DNA of 35,944 bases. Origin: Clostridiaceae bacterium. GTDB taxonomy: Bacteria > Bacillota > Clostridia > Peptostreptococcales > T1SED10-28. A program made the position numbers and the translations under genes. The notes below the pieces were generated by a model that saw only the letters and a list, made by a program, of their open reading frames with translations, was not told the origin of the DNA and ran no database searches. Location of the stretch: assembly GCA_003553525.1 (NCBI GenBank), contig PWEO01000146.1, positions 1 through 35,944 of the forward strand, given 5' to 3'. Shown here piece after piece: positions 23,789 through 31,411 of this stretch. Positions within the stretch are counted from its first letter, which is position 1, and every line of letters begins with the position of its first letter.

Positions 23789-24955
23789 ATGAAAAAGTTA
23801 GCATTATCAGGGTTGATCATTTTTCTTATTGTTGCTTTGATTTTGGTAGGTTGCGGCAGATACAACGGGGATGATAACGGAGAAGCCACTCTCCCCAATG
23901 GTGAAGAGGGAGAAAACGGTGATGAAGGTGATGATGAAGATGAGAACAATGAAAACACAGGAGAAAATGATGAAGAAGCCTTAAGCAGTTATGATTTCTA
24001 TCCGTTTTTAGAGAATGTACGACTTCAGTATGATGGAGAAGGCGGTGAATTTGTGGCGGAGAGAATACATTTTGATTATGTTTATGATAATCGGGCACAA
24101 ATCCGACGGGAAACGGCAGGGACCACTGTGCTGGAAGTTATTCATTATGATGCTGGAAAGGTGTATTCGGTTCTTCGGGAAGCAGAAGCCTATCAAAGAG
24201 AGAGTTTTTATAATCTAGACTTAATGGATGTGGAGGATGCGGAGGTTCTCATTATGGACCCGATTGCAATCGGAACCCAGTGGGAGGTTCGGGAAGGTGT
24301 CCTTAGAGAGATCACAAATGTGGGGATGGTAATGGAAACTCCTGCGGGAGAATTTGAAGTGATTGAAGTAACCACCTATGAAGAAGACAGCACCTTTACC
24401 GTTTACTATGGAAAAGACTACGGGAAAGTGAAAACCCTGTTTGAAGCCGACGAAACGGAAATTTATGCAGAGTTGGTGGAAATTGATAAGGATTACCAGG
24501 TAGTGGAAGAGGTAAGGTTTTTCTATCCGGATTTTAATGAAGACCGCTTAGTATACTTTGAAGAAGCGATCCCCTTTGACACCAATGTGGAGGTGGAAGA
24601 CATTTTTGAAGAGTATTTCCGTCGTTCCCCAAGGGAAGATTCCGATGAGTATGTGCCCTTAATGAGCGGAAATACAAGTATCAACTTTATTCGTCTAAAT
24701 CGAGAGGATTTTGCAGGTCATATAGATTTCTCTGCGGAATTTGTAACGGAAATGAATGCCGGGACGACTCTTGAAAATATGATTTTATCCAGTGTGGTAA
24801 GAACCATGGGAGATTACTTTATGGTCGAGGAAGTGAAACTCACCATTGAGGGAGAACCTTACGAATCGGGACATTTTGAATTTCAGGAAGGAAACTACTT
24901 GGAAAACCGCCCGGGAGACGATGAACAGGAAATTGAGAAGGTTTGGCTGGAATAA
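23789..24955 (+). CDS. GerMN-domain lipoprotein
   Basis: This is a predicted membrane-anchored extracytoplasmic protein of 388 residues. The signal peptide ends in lipobox ILVGC, followed by a strongly acidic Asn/Asp/Glu/Gly linker to about residue 65. An all-beta middle region begins FYPFLENVRLQYDGEG. The C-terminal part has the GerMN pattern: VRFFYPDFNEDRLVYFEEAIPF, then HIDFSAEFVTEMNAG, LSSVVRTMGDYFMVEEVKLTIEGEPYES. GerMN domains occur in spore-germination and envelope proteins of Firmicutes. The ATG follows AAGGAG. It stands alone, with a terminator after it and iorA divergent to it, so the partner is unclear. Confidence 0.75.
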   Translation: MKKLALSGLIIFLIVALILVGCGRYNGDDNGEATLPNGEEGENGDEGDDEDENNENTGENDEEALSSYDFYPFLENVRLQYDGEGGEFVAERIHFDYVYDNRAQIRRETAGTTVLEVIHYDAGKVYSVLREAEAYQRESFYNLDLMDVEDAEVLIMDPIAIGTQWEVREGVLREITNVGMVMETPAGEFEVIEVTTYEEDSTFTVYYGKDYGKVKTLFEADETEIYAELVEIDKDYQVVEEVRFFYPDFNEDRLVYFEEAIPFDTNVEVEDIFEEYFRRSPREDSDEYVPLMSGNTSINFIRLNREDFAGHIDFSAEFVTEMNAGTTLENMILSSVVRTMGDYFMVEEVKLTIEGEPYESGHFEFQEGNYLENRPGDDEQEIEKVWLE

Positions 24956-24996
24956 GGATTATCAAGAGAGCGCCGAAGAAATAACAGGTAAGTGAT

Positions 24997-25027
24997 AAAC
25001 CCCGGAAGTAAGGTTCTCCGGGGTTTT
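24997..25027 (+). terminator. Terminator after the GerMN lipoprotein gene
   Basis: AAACCCCGGA pairs with TCCGGGGTTT around a ten-base loop and runs into TTTT, about 40 bp after the stop codon. Confidence 0.85.
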
Positions 25028-25104
25028 ATATTGGAAAATATAATTCACTGGAATCCCGAGGCACTGATGGAACAGGTTTCGGTTTTAAATAAATTGAAAA
25101 GTTA

Positions 25105-25159
25105 TTGACAGCAAAGAAAAATCGTTTTATGATACTGGTGTACTATTAAAATAGTGCAC
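25105..25159 (+). promoter_or_regulatory. Promoter and palindromic operator of the ytrA-type operon
   Basis: TTGACA (25105-25110), a 17-bp spacer and TATGAT (25128-25133) form a strong sigma-A promoter. At 25138-25159, GTGTACTATT-AA-AATAGTGCAC is a near-perfect palindrome (one mismatch in ten pairs) over the start site. It is the expected position for autorepression by the GntR protein coded just downstream. Confidence 0.8.
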
Positions 25160-25181
25160 TAATCCTCGCGGAGGTGAAACC

Positions 25182-25571
25182 ATGGAATTTGATCACTCTA
25201 GACCGATTTATGAACAAATCGTTGAGGAGTTTAAGAAAAAATTGATTCGAAAAGATTTAGAGCCGGGAGGGAAAATTCCTTCCCAAAGAGAGTTGGCCCA
25301 AGAAATAAAAGTAAACCCCAATACGGTTCAGCGGGCCTATCGAGAAATGGAAAATGAAGGCATGACCCAAACCCTTCGGGGGAAAGGTACTTTTATTATT
25401 GAAGACGGTAGTATGATCCGTTGTTTCAAAAAAGAAATGGCTGAAAAAGCGTTAAGTGGTTTTCTTCAAGAAATTGAAGCTCTGGGCTATGACAAAGAAG
25501 AAATCCCGTCCTTGATCCAAGCGTACATCCGGGCGCAAGAGAACAGGGAGGAGGACAGGGGGACGGAGTAA
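25182..25571 (+). CDS. GntR-family regulator, YtrA subfamily
   Basis: This is a short repressor of 129 residues that typically controls an adjacent ABC transporter. The N-terminal winged helix has YEQIVEEFKKKLIRKDLEPGGKIPSQRELAQEIKVNPNTVQRAYREMENEGMTQTLRGKGTFI. Only about 50 helical residues follow, as in the YtrA subgroup, too short for a metabolite-binding domain. The ATG follows CGGAGGTG. The last residues and the stop codon (ENREEDRGTE) are encoded by a dispersed DNA repeat (25547-25583), so the natural C-terminus may have been changed. A palindromic operator lies upstream. Confidence 0.9.
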   Translation: MEFDHSRPIYEQIVEEFKKKLIRKDLEPGGKIPSQRELAQEIKVNPNTVQRAYREMENEGMTQTLRGKGTFIIEDGSMIRCFKKEMAEKALSGFLQEIEALGYDKEEIPSLIQAYIRAQENREEDRGTE

Positions 25572-25583
25572 TTGTCCTCTTGG
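25547..25583 (+). repeat. Dispersed GGGACGGAGTAATTGTCC-type repeat, copy 1
   Basis: The sequence contains GAGGACA (25551-25557) and TGTCCTC (25573-25579) as exact inverted arms flanking GGGACGGAGTAAT. The same core occurs inverted at 31272-31323. This copy overlaps the 3' end of the GntR gene. It resembles small hairpin repeats of the REP type. Confidence 0.75.
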
Positions 25584-25698
25584 TAAAAAGACATGTTATC
25601 ACCGGTCATCTTGAAATAGATGAAAACCGCCGAAATCTTGGAAACAATCGCTTTACGATGCGGATAAAACAAATTGAAGAATGAAGGGAGCGTTTTAT

Positions 25699-26403
25699 AT
25701 GATTCAGTTTAAAAATGTAACGAAAAAATACGGAAAAACCCGGGCCCTGGATGATATCACCGTGGATATCGGAAAAGGAAAAATCACAGGACTTCTAGGA
25801 CCCAACGGCTCGGGAAAGACCACAATGATTAAATTAGTTGCAAATTTGAATAAGCCAAGCTCCGGGGAAGTTTTAATTGACCGGGGGCCGATTTCCCAAG
25901 AGGTGAAAAAACGCATTGCCTATTTGCCGGAAATCGATCATTTCTATTCTTGGATGAAAATAAAAGATGCGAAAAACTTTGTCAAAACCTTTTATGAGGA
26001 TTGGGATGACAATATGTACGAGGAACTGTTGGGATTTTTGGAATTGGATGAGAATATGGCCATTAAAAAGATTTCCAAAGGACAACGGGCAAAATCCAAA
26101 CTTCTGCTGGCTTTTTCAAGAAAAGCGGATATTATTCTGCTGGATGAACCCTTATCGGGGATTGATATCTTTACCCGGGAAAAAATCATTGAGACCATGA
26201 TCAAGGATTACCGGAAGGGGCAGCAGTCCATCGTGATCACTACCCATGAAATCAAAGAAATTGAACACGTTATCGATGATGCAGTCTTTTTGAAGCAGGG
26301 AAAAATCGTATTGCAGGGACAAGTGGAAAGGCTTCGGGAAGAAAAAAACCTCTCCCTTGTGGATCTGATGAAGGAGGTATACGGTAATGGAAAAGAGCTT
26401 TAG
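25699..26403 (+). CDS. ABC transporter ATPase (YtrB-like)
   Basis: This is the ATP-hydrolysing subunit of an export-type ABC system, 234 residues from ATG 25699 with AGGGAG upstream. Walker A is GPNGSGKTT, the signature is the variant ISKGQRAKSKLL, Walker B is IILLDEPLSGID and the switch His is in TTHEIKEIEHVID. The KGQ signature and short C-terminus are typical of ABC-2-type exporters regulated by YtrA-like proteins. It overlaps the permease gene by 17 bp. In related systems the cargo may be a cell-wall-active compound; nothing in the sequence shows it here. Confidence 0.9.
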   Translation: MIQFKNVTKKYGKTRALDDITVDIGKGKITGLLGPNGSGKTTMIKLVANLNKPSSGEVLIDRGPISQEVKKRIAYLPEIDHFYSWMKIKDAKNFVKTFYEDWDDNMYEELLGFLELDENMAIKKISKGQRAKSKLLLAFSRKADIILLDEPLSGIDIFTREKIIETMIKDYRKGQQSIVITTHEIKEIEHVIDDAVFLKQGKIVLQGQVERLREEKNLSLVDLMKEVYGNGKEL

Positions 26404-27208
26404 CAGGAAATTATGGGTGATGTATAAAAAAGACGTGATGAACTTAAAGACGGAAAGCATATTTATGCTGGCTTTCGTACTGGGAATCAATGCTTTTGTT
26501 TATTATCAAGTGATGACTTCCGAGAGCACCTTTGGAGCCGGGGGATATGGGATTCTCAGTTCCATGGTGGTATTCGGCGCCTTATTTTTGGTATTTATCC
26601 GATCCTTCAGCCTGGTATCTTCAGAGTGGAAAGACAACACCCTTCATATGATTATGCCCTTGCCTATCGGAGGAAATACCATTTTTTTCTCTAAACTCTT
26701 AGCCATATTGACACAAACCTTTATTGTGGGAGGCATCAGTTTCGGCCTTACCTTAGGGGCCGTTTATATGATCTTGGAGTTGGAGGATATTCAACAAATA
26801 TTTAATTTTCTGGCCATGGACAGCGGAAGTGTCCTATCTTCGAATTTAATGGAAATTGTCAAAATGGCGGGTTACGGTTTTGTCAGTTTTGCAAGCTTAA
26901 TTATCATTGTGTTTTTCAGTTCCGTGGTTGGAAGAATGTTTACGAAACTGTCGGGTCTTATCACGTTCGTGGTATTTATTTTAAGCAATGTACTACTGAG
27001 TCAAATAACAAGACTGATCGATGGGGCGGTGAACTTTGATCAAGGCTCCCGGGTAATGTTTTTAGGAGAACCCGGAGGTGGCATGTCAGGGAGTATGGCT
27101 TTTATGAGTACACCGGAGCTTCTTTTCGGCATTGTTTTTACCGTGTTGACATCCCTTATGTTCTTTTTTACAACCACCTACCTATATGAAAAAAAGGTGG
27201 AACTATAG
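26387..27208 (+). CDS. ABC-2-type transporter permease
   Basis: This is the membrane partner of the preceding ATPase. The 273-residue product has about six hydrophobic segments (near 25-43, 55-75, 98-125, 155-182, 190-210 and 245-265), and the segment SSEWKDNTLHMIMPLPIGGNTIFFSKLLA resembles ABC-2 permeases. The ATG at 26387 follows AAGGAGG, which lies within the ATPase gene. The stop codon falls in a 22-nt imperfect tandem repeat. Confidence 0.85.
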   Translation: MEKSFSRKLWVMYKKDVMNLKTESIFMLAFVLGINAFVYYQVMTSESTFGAGGYGILSSMVVFGALFLVFIRSFSLVSSEWKDNTLHMIMPLPIGGNTIFFSKLLAILTQTFIVGGISFGLTLGAVYMILELEDIQQIFNFLAMDSGSVLSSNLMEIVKMAGYGFVSFASLIIIVFFSSVVGRMFTKLSGLITFVVFILSNVLLSQITRLIDGAVNFDQGSRVMFLGEPGGGMSGSMAFMSTPELLFGIVFTVLTSLMFFFTTTYLYEKKVEL

Positions 27209-27237
27209 GAGAATTAAGGTGAAACTATAGAGGAATC
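27194..27237 (+). repeat. 22-nt imperfect tandem duplication across the permease stop codon
   Basis: Units 27194-27215 and 27216-27237 both begin AAGGTG and share AACTATAG; 18 of 22 positions agree. The first copy encodes the last codons and the stop codon, and the second follows directly in non-coding DNA. Confidence 0.6.
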
Positions 27238-27642
27238 GAGAAAACAAGTTATTGGAAAAAGCAAAAGCGATCAAAGAGTACAAAAGATAATTATGAATGC
27301 ACCTAGGATAACCGCAAGGATATGGGCTCTTTAGAGTGAGAAAGAAAAGCCCGAGGGCTCGAAGTTTTGCGATTTTTTTTGTTAGTTCATTCATAGAACT
27401 CCCGTGACATAAAATCCTTTAAATCCTTGAGAAAATCGTCGAAGATGATGATATAATATTCCAATAGTCGGGTATCATTAGTTGATAAAGCAACTTATTA
27501 AAAAGGCATTGTGTAATGAGTTTAAAATATAAAGTGATGTATATTGATGTCTGGGATATGAAAAGAAATGCAAAGGCATATTCAATAATTAGTATAAACT
27601 TATCATATGCATCGGAAGAAAGACTTCGAGGAGGAACAGACT
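27209..27642. other. Intergenic region between the ABC permease and inositol-phosphatase-type gene
   Basis: I see no gene here. A weak terminator-like element, AGCCCGAGGGCT followed by a TCG/CGA mini-stem and eight Ts, lies at about 27337-27378. A TATAAT at 27452-27457 with TTGAGA at 27427-27432 (19-bp spacing) is a possible promoter for the next gene, leaving a leader of about 180 nt. A GAGGAGG site precedes the ATG at 27643. Confidence 0.4.
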
Positions 27643-28461
27643 ATGGAAAATATTGATAAAATGCTGAGATATGTAGTGGATATTACCCGAAAAGCCGGGG
27701 AACCTCTTAAAATAGCTGTGGAAGAAAACTTGAGCTTTGAACGGAAAAATGAAAACATTTCAGATATTGTTACGGAACATGACCAGAGAACGGAAAGATT
27801 CATCATTGAAGAAATTCAAAGGCGCTATCCGGATCATGGATTCATTGCCGAGGAAGGCGATCCCAATGAGCAGGGTTTTGAAAAATACACCTGGGTGATT
27901 GACCCCATTGACGGGACCACAAACTTTGTTAACCTGGGAAAGGATTTTGCTATTTCCATAGCTTTGTATGTGGATAAAGAAGCCTATGCAGGCATTGTAT
28001 ACGACGTGATGAACGATGAAATGATGGTAGGGTTAAAAAATCAGGGGGTATGGATTAATGACATGCCCTACAGACGAAAAAAAATATGTGAAGAGCTAAG
28101 TAACTCTATTATGGAAATCAGTTTTATGGCGGAAAAAGGTTTCCGGGAAGACCATGGTGTGGAAGTAAAACCGTTGGGGTTTTCCCTGAGAGGTCACAGG
28201 AACTATGGCGTGGCAGCCCTGACTATTGCAAAGCTTGCTAAAGGGGAATTGGAAGGCTATGTTTCCGGACGTTTATTTTTATGGGATTATGCCGCTGCAG
28301 GAGTGATTTTAAGAGAATTGGGGGGGGATTTTTTGGCATATCCTGAAGAAGAACATCCGAAAGGCTATGAAATCGAAGCTCCCTACGAGGCCATTAGTTA
28401 TATAGGTGCTGTAAGTGGGAGGATGTTAAAGAAAATAATGAAAAAACTTCATGAGAAGTAG
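27643..28461 (+). CDS. Inositol monophosphatase-family protein
   Basis: This is a magnesium-dependent phosphatase of the SuhB/IMPase superfamily, 272 residues. Metal-site motifs are Glu70 in IAEEG, Asp87 and Asp90 in WVIDPIDGTTNFV, and the C-terminal WDYAAAGVILRELGG. The ATG at 27643 follows GAGGAGG; an in-frame ATG at 27607 has no ribosome binding site. Substrates in the family include myo-inositol-1-phosphate, fructose-1,6-bisphosphate and PAP, and I cannot tell which applies. It precedes thrC by 60 bp with its own leader. Confidence 0.9.
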   Translation: MENIDKMLRYVVDITRKAGEPLKIAVEENLSFERKNENISDIVTEHDQRTERFIIEEIQRRYPDHGFIAEEGDPNEQGFEKYTWVIDPIDGTTNFVNLGKDFAISIALYVDKEAYAGIVYDVMNDEMMVGLKNQGVWINDMPYRRKKICEELSNSIMEISFMAEKGFREDHGVEVKPLGFSLRGHRNYGVAALTIAKLAKGELEGYVSGRLFLWDYAAAGVILRELGGDFLAYPEEEHPKGYEIEAPYEAISYIGAVSGRMLKKIMKKLHEK

Positions 28462-28521
28462 CAATATTTCCAATTGCCACACAATTAAAGAAGAAATATA
28501 ATCGGAAAGGAGCAGATTAAA

Positions 28522-29568
28522 ATGTATCTGGGACTGCTGGATCAATATAAAAATGATTTACCGTTGACGGATAACACACCGAACTTATCTTTACAGGAAG
28601 GGAATACACCGTTAATCTATGCCAAGGAAGTCTCCAAGCGAGTAGGGGCCAAGGTTTACTTGAAATATGAAGGGATGAATCCCACGGGATCTTTTAAGGA
28701 CCGGGGCATGGTCATGGCGGTAGCTAAGGCAATGGAAGAGGGGGCGAAGGCGATTATTTGCGCCTCCACAGGAAACACATCCGCTTCCGCTGCGGCCTAC
28801 GCAGCAAGAAGCGGACTAAAATGCATTGTACTGATTCCCGAAGGGAAAATAGCCCAAGGAAAACTGGCACAGGCCTATATGTATGGGGCAAGGGTTATCA
28901 GTATTGAAGGAAACTTTGATAAAGCCTTGGAAATTGTCAAAAGCATTTCGGAGAAACACCCGATTACTTTGGTAAACAGTATCAATCCTTACAGAATAGA
29001 AGGACAGAAAACCGCGGCCTTTGAGGTGTGTGAGCAACTGGGAAAAGCACCTGATTATTTAGCGATTCCCGTGGGGAATGCAGGGAATATTACCGCTTAT
29101 TGGAAGGGCTTTAACGAATACTACCGGCAAGGCCGGGTAGATAAAAAACCAAAGATGCTGGGTTTTCAAGCAGAAGGGGCCAGTCCTATGGTACAGGATA
29201 AAATTGTCGAGTACCCTGAGACCATTGCAACGGCCATACGGATCGGAAATCCCGCCAGTTGGGAGAAGGCGAAAGAAGCCCTGAAGGAATCCCAAGGCAT
29301 GATTGACTGTGTAACCGATGAAGAGATCACCGAGGCCTATCATCTCTTGGCAAAGTATGAAGGGGTCTTTGTGGAACCGGCATCCGCTGCTTCCGTGGCA
29401 GGACTGCTAAAAAATCATAAAAAACTTGGTCTAAGGGAAGAAGATACCATCGTATGCGTGAATACGGGGAATGGCTTAAAAGATACGGACTACGCGATTT
29501 CTACGATAAAGGAAAAGCCGGAAGTACTAGCGGCAACGGAAGAAGAGATTCTAAAACGAATTTTATAA
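28522..29568 (+). CDS. thrC: Threonine synthase
   Basis: This PLP enzyme converts O-phosphohomoserine to threonine. The 348-residue product carries the PLP lysine Lys59 in [11 protein letters not shown] and opens with [13 protein letters not shown]. It also has [16 protein letters not shown], the phosphate-binding [11 protein letters not shown] and a C-terminal [13 protein letters not shown] and [11 protein letters not shown]. Size and motifs fit the short, bacterial (Bacillus-type) threonine synthases. The ATG follows GGAAAGGAG. thrB lies two genes downstream, separated by an acetyltransferase gene. Confidence 0.94.
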   Translation: MYLGLLDQYKNDLPLTDNTPNLSLQEGNTPLIYAKEVSKRVGAKVYLKYEGMNPTGSFKDRGMVMAVAKAMEEGAKAIICASTGNTSASAAAYAARSGLKCIVLIPEGKIAQGKLAQAYMYGARVISIEGNFDKALEIVKSISEKHPITLVNSINPYRIEGQKTAAFEVCEQLGKAPDYLAIPVGNAGNITAYWKGFNEYYRQGRVDKKPKMLGFQAEGASPMVQDKIVEYPETIATAIRIGNPASWEKAKEALKESQGMIDCVTDEEITEAYHLLAKYEGVFVEPASAASVAGLLKNHKKLGLREEDTIVCVNTGNGLKDTDYAISTIKEKPEVLAATEEEILKRIL

Positions 29569-29689
29569 AACACCTCTCGGAGATCAGATGTTGAGAAGCA
29601 AAGGTAGGGTGGTTTTATTTGAAGCAATAGTATAAATAAGTAATGAGAAATGGACAGTTGGTAGTGAGATATGAACAGGAGGCGTGAAA

Positions 29690-30274
29690 ATGGATGGAGA
29701 GAAATATTTCGAGGAGTTTCCCGTATTGGAGACAAAGAGACTGATTCTACGACCGGTCAACACCAATGACGGAAAAGATCTGTTAAAGTACTATTCTGAT
29801 GACGAGGTAACCCAGTATATGAATATCAACAGCATTGAAAAAGAAGAGCAGGCCAAGGTATTCATAGATGATTTTCTGGAAAGATATGAAAAAAAAGAGA
29901 TGATACCCTGGGCCATTACTTTTAAAGGAGAGGAACGGCTTATCGGAACCTGCTCATTATCGGACTTTTCCATGGGTACTATAGCAACCCTGGGATACGA
30001 TTTATCAAGAAAACATTGGAATGTAGGGATTATGACAGAAAGTCTAAAAGCGGTAATTGCCTTCGGATTTTATCAACTGGGCCTTCATCGTATTCAATCC
30101 TTTATTCATCCGGAGAATATTGCCTCCATTGAGCTCTTGGAAAAATTGGATTTTAAGAACGAAGGTTATCTAAGGCAGTATCAGTATCACTACGATGAAA
30201 AAGATTTTAGAAACGTATTTATTTTTTCCTTGCTAAAAAAAGATTTTGAATGCGAATCAATTTGCCCGGCATAA
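29690..30274 (+). CDS. GNAT acetyltransferase, RimJ/RimL type
   Basis: This is an acetyl-CoA-dependent N-acetyltransferase, 194 residues. The opening LETKRLILRPVNTNDGKDLLKYY and the later LGYDLSRKHWNVGIMTESLKAVIAFGFYQLGLHRIQSFIHPENIASIELLEKLDFKNEG are the RimJ/RimL (Acetyltransf_3) pattern, including the CoA-binding region. I chose ATG 29690, 6 bp after AGGAGG, over the GTG that directly abuts the site. It sits between thrC and thrB, 13 bp before the latter. The substrate is unknown; ribosomal proteins, amino acids or antibiotics are possible in this family. Confidence 0.9.
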   Translation: MDGEKYFEEFPVLETKRLILRPVNTNDGKDLLKYYSDDEVTQYMNINSIEKEEQAKVFIDDFLERYEKKEMIPWAITFKGEERLIGTCSLSDFSMGTIATLGYDLSRKHWNVGIMTESLKAVIAFGFYQLGLHRIQSFIHPENIASIELLEKLDFKNEGYLRQYQYHYDEKDFRNVFIFSLLKKDFECESICPA

Positions 30275-30287
30275 AGGAGTGAAGTTT

Positions 30288-31271
30288 ATGGTTATTGTCA
30301 AGATTCCTGCTACTACAGCCAACCTGGGTCCCGGTTTTGATTGTTTAGGGTTGGCACTGAATTTATACAACTATGTATCTATTGAAAAGAGTAATGTTTT
30401 TAAGGTCGTTATTATGGGTGAGGGGAAAGAGGATATTTCCCCGGAAAAGAGTAATATAGTCTATCAATGCATTCAAGCGGTTGTAGAAAAGGCTTTCGGA
30501 AAAAAAGGTTTTCGAGAAAGAAATGAAAAAGAAAATGATTCATTTAAGAAAGAAGATTTTGAAAACCTTCAAATCACCTTAACCAATAACATACCGCCGG
30601 CAAGGGGCCTTGGAAGTTCCTCTTCGGCGTTGGTCGGGGGTGCTCTCGGGGCCAATTACTTACTGGGCAGTCCTCTTTCCAATCGAGAACTTATAAGAAT
30701 TATGACGAAGATTGAAGGGCATTCCGACAATATTCTTCCTGCATTTTTTGGAGGACTGCTGGTCAGTACCCAACTGGATGACGGAGAAATTCTTTGGAGC
30801 AAAACAAAAGTGAATCCTCAGTGGCGCTGCGTTGTGGTGATCCCGGATTTTCAGTTAACCACTGAAAAATCAAGGTCCGTACTGCCTGAAAATGTTCCCT
30901 TTTCCGACGCTGCCTTTAACCTTGGAAGGATAAGCCTGGTTATGGAAGGGTTTTTAAAGGAGGATATTAGTCTGCTGGGCAAGGTTATGGATGACCGCAT
31001 CCATGAGCCCTATCGGAGGGATTTGGTACCGGGGCTGAAGGACATTCTTGAGACCCTTCGAAGAGAGCGTTATCCGGCAGCCCTAAGCGGGGCAGGGCCT
31101 ACGGTTATGGCCATTGTTGAAAGTGAAGAAGAGGGAGAGGGTCTGGGAAAAAGGATTCAAGAGATGTTTTTACAACATAAAGTTACTTCATCGGTTAAAG
31201 TGCTCTCGCCGAATAACAGCGGGGCAGAGGTGCTGTCCTCTACTGCTATTGAGCCCTTAATTAAAAACTAG
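30288..31271 (+). CDS. thrB: Homoserine kinase
   Basis: This GHMP-family kinase phosphorylates homoserine for threonine synthase. The 327-residue product starts at ATG 30288 after AAAGGAG. It has the N-terminal IPATTANLGPGFDCLGLAL, the ATP loop PARGLGSSSSALVGG, GHSDNILPAFFGG and the C-terminal ALSGAGPTVMAIV. A charged insertion of about 20 residues (GFRERNEKENDSFKKEDFEN) precedes the strand leading to the ATP loop. A dispersed repeat begins 1 bp after the stop codon, and no ordinary terminator is seen. Confidence 0.94.
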   Translation: MVIVKIPATTANLGPGFDCLGLALNLYNYVSIEKSNVFKVVIMGEGKEDISPEKSNIVYQCIQAVVEKAFGKKGFRERNEKENDSFKKEDFENLQITLTNNIPPARGLGSSSSALVGGALGANYLLGSPLSNRELIRIMTKIEGHSDNILPAFFGGLLVSTQLDDGEILWSKTKVNPQWRCVVVIPDFQLTTEKSRSVLPENVPFSDAAFNLGRISLVMEGFLKEDISLLGKVMDDRIHEPYRRDLVPGLKDILETLRRERYPAALSGAGPTVMAIVESEEEGEGLGKRIQEMFLQHKVTSSVKVLSPNNSGAEVLSSTAIEPLIKN

Positions 31272-31323
31272 AGGGGACAATTACTCCGTCCCGCTGTCCT
31301 CTCCGTCCCGCTGTCCTCCTCTG
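31272..31323 (-). repeat. Dispersed GGGACGGAGTAATTGTCC-type repeat, copy 2
   Basis: On the minus strand the 17-nt unit GAGGACAGCGGGACGGA appears twice in tandem, followed by GTAATTGTCCCCTC. The GGGACGGAGTAATTGTCC core is identical to copy 1 at 25547, in opposite orientation. This copy sits directly after the thrB stop codon and just before the promoter of the peptidase gene. Confidence 0.8.
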
Positions 31324-31350
31324 GATAAGATGATGAAAGAATGGTATAAT
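31322..31350 (+). promoter_or_regulatory. Extended -10 promoter for the M16C peptidase gene
   Basis: TGGTATAAT gives an extended -10 (TATAAT at 31345-31350), with a weak TGGATA -35 17 bp upstream. It lies about 60 bp before the start codon. Confidence 0.6.
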
Positions 31351-31411
31351 AAAGACAGAAAATCAATGAGCAGCAACAAAGAAAGATCAAATGAAGGGAG
31401 CGGATGAAAGA

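Noticed and set aside
25556-25684. Small protein ending IKQIEE between the GntR and ATPase genes
   Set aside because: The frame is open but has no start codon with a ribosome binding site; it is mentioned only as a possible remnant.
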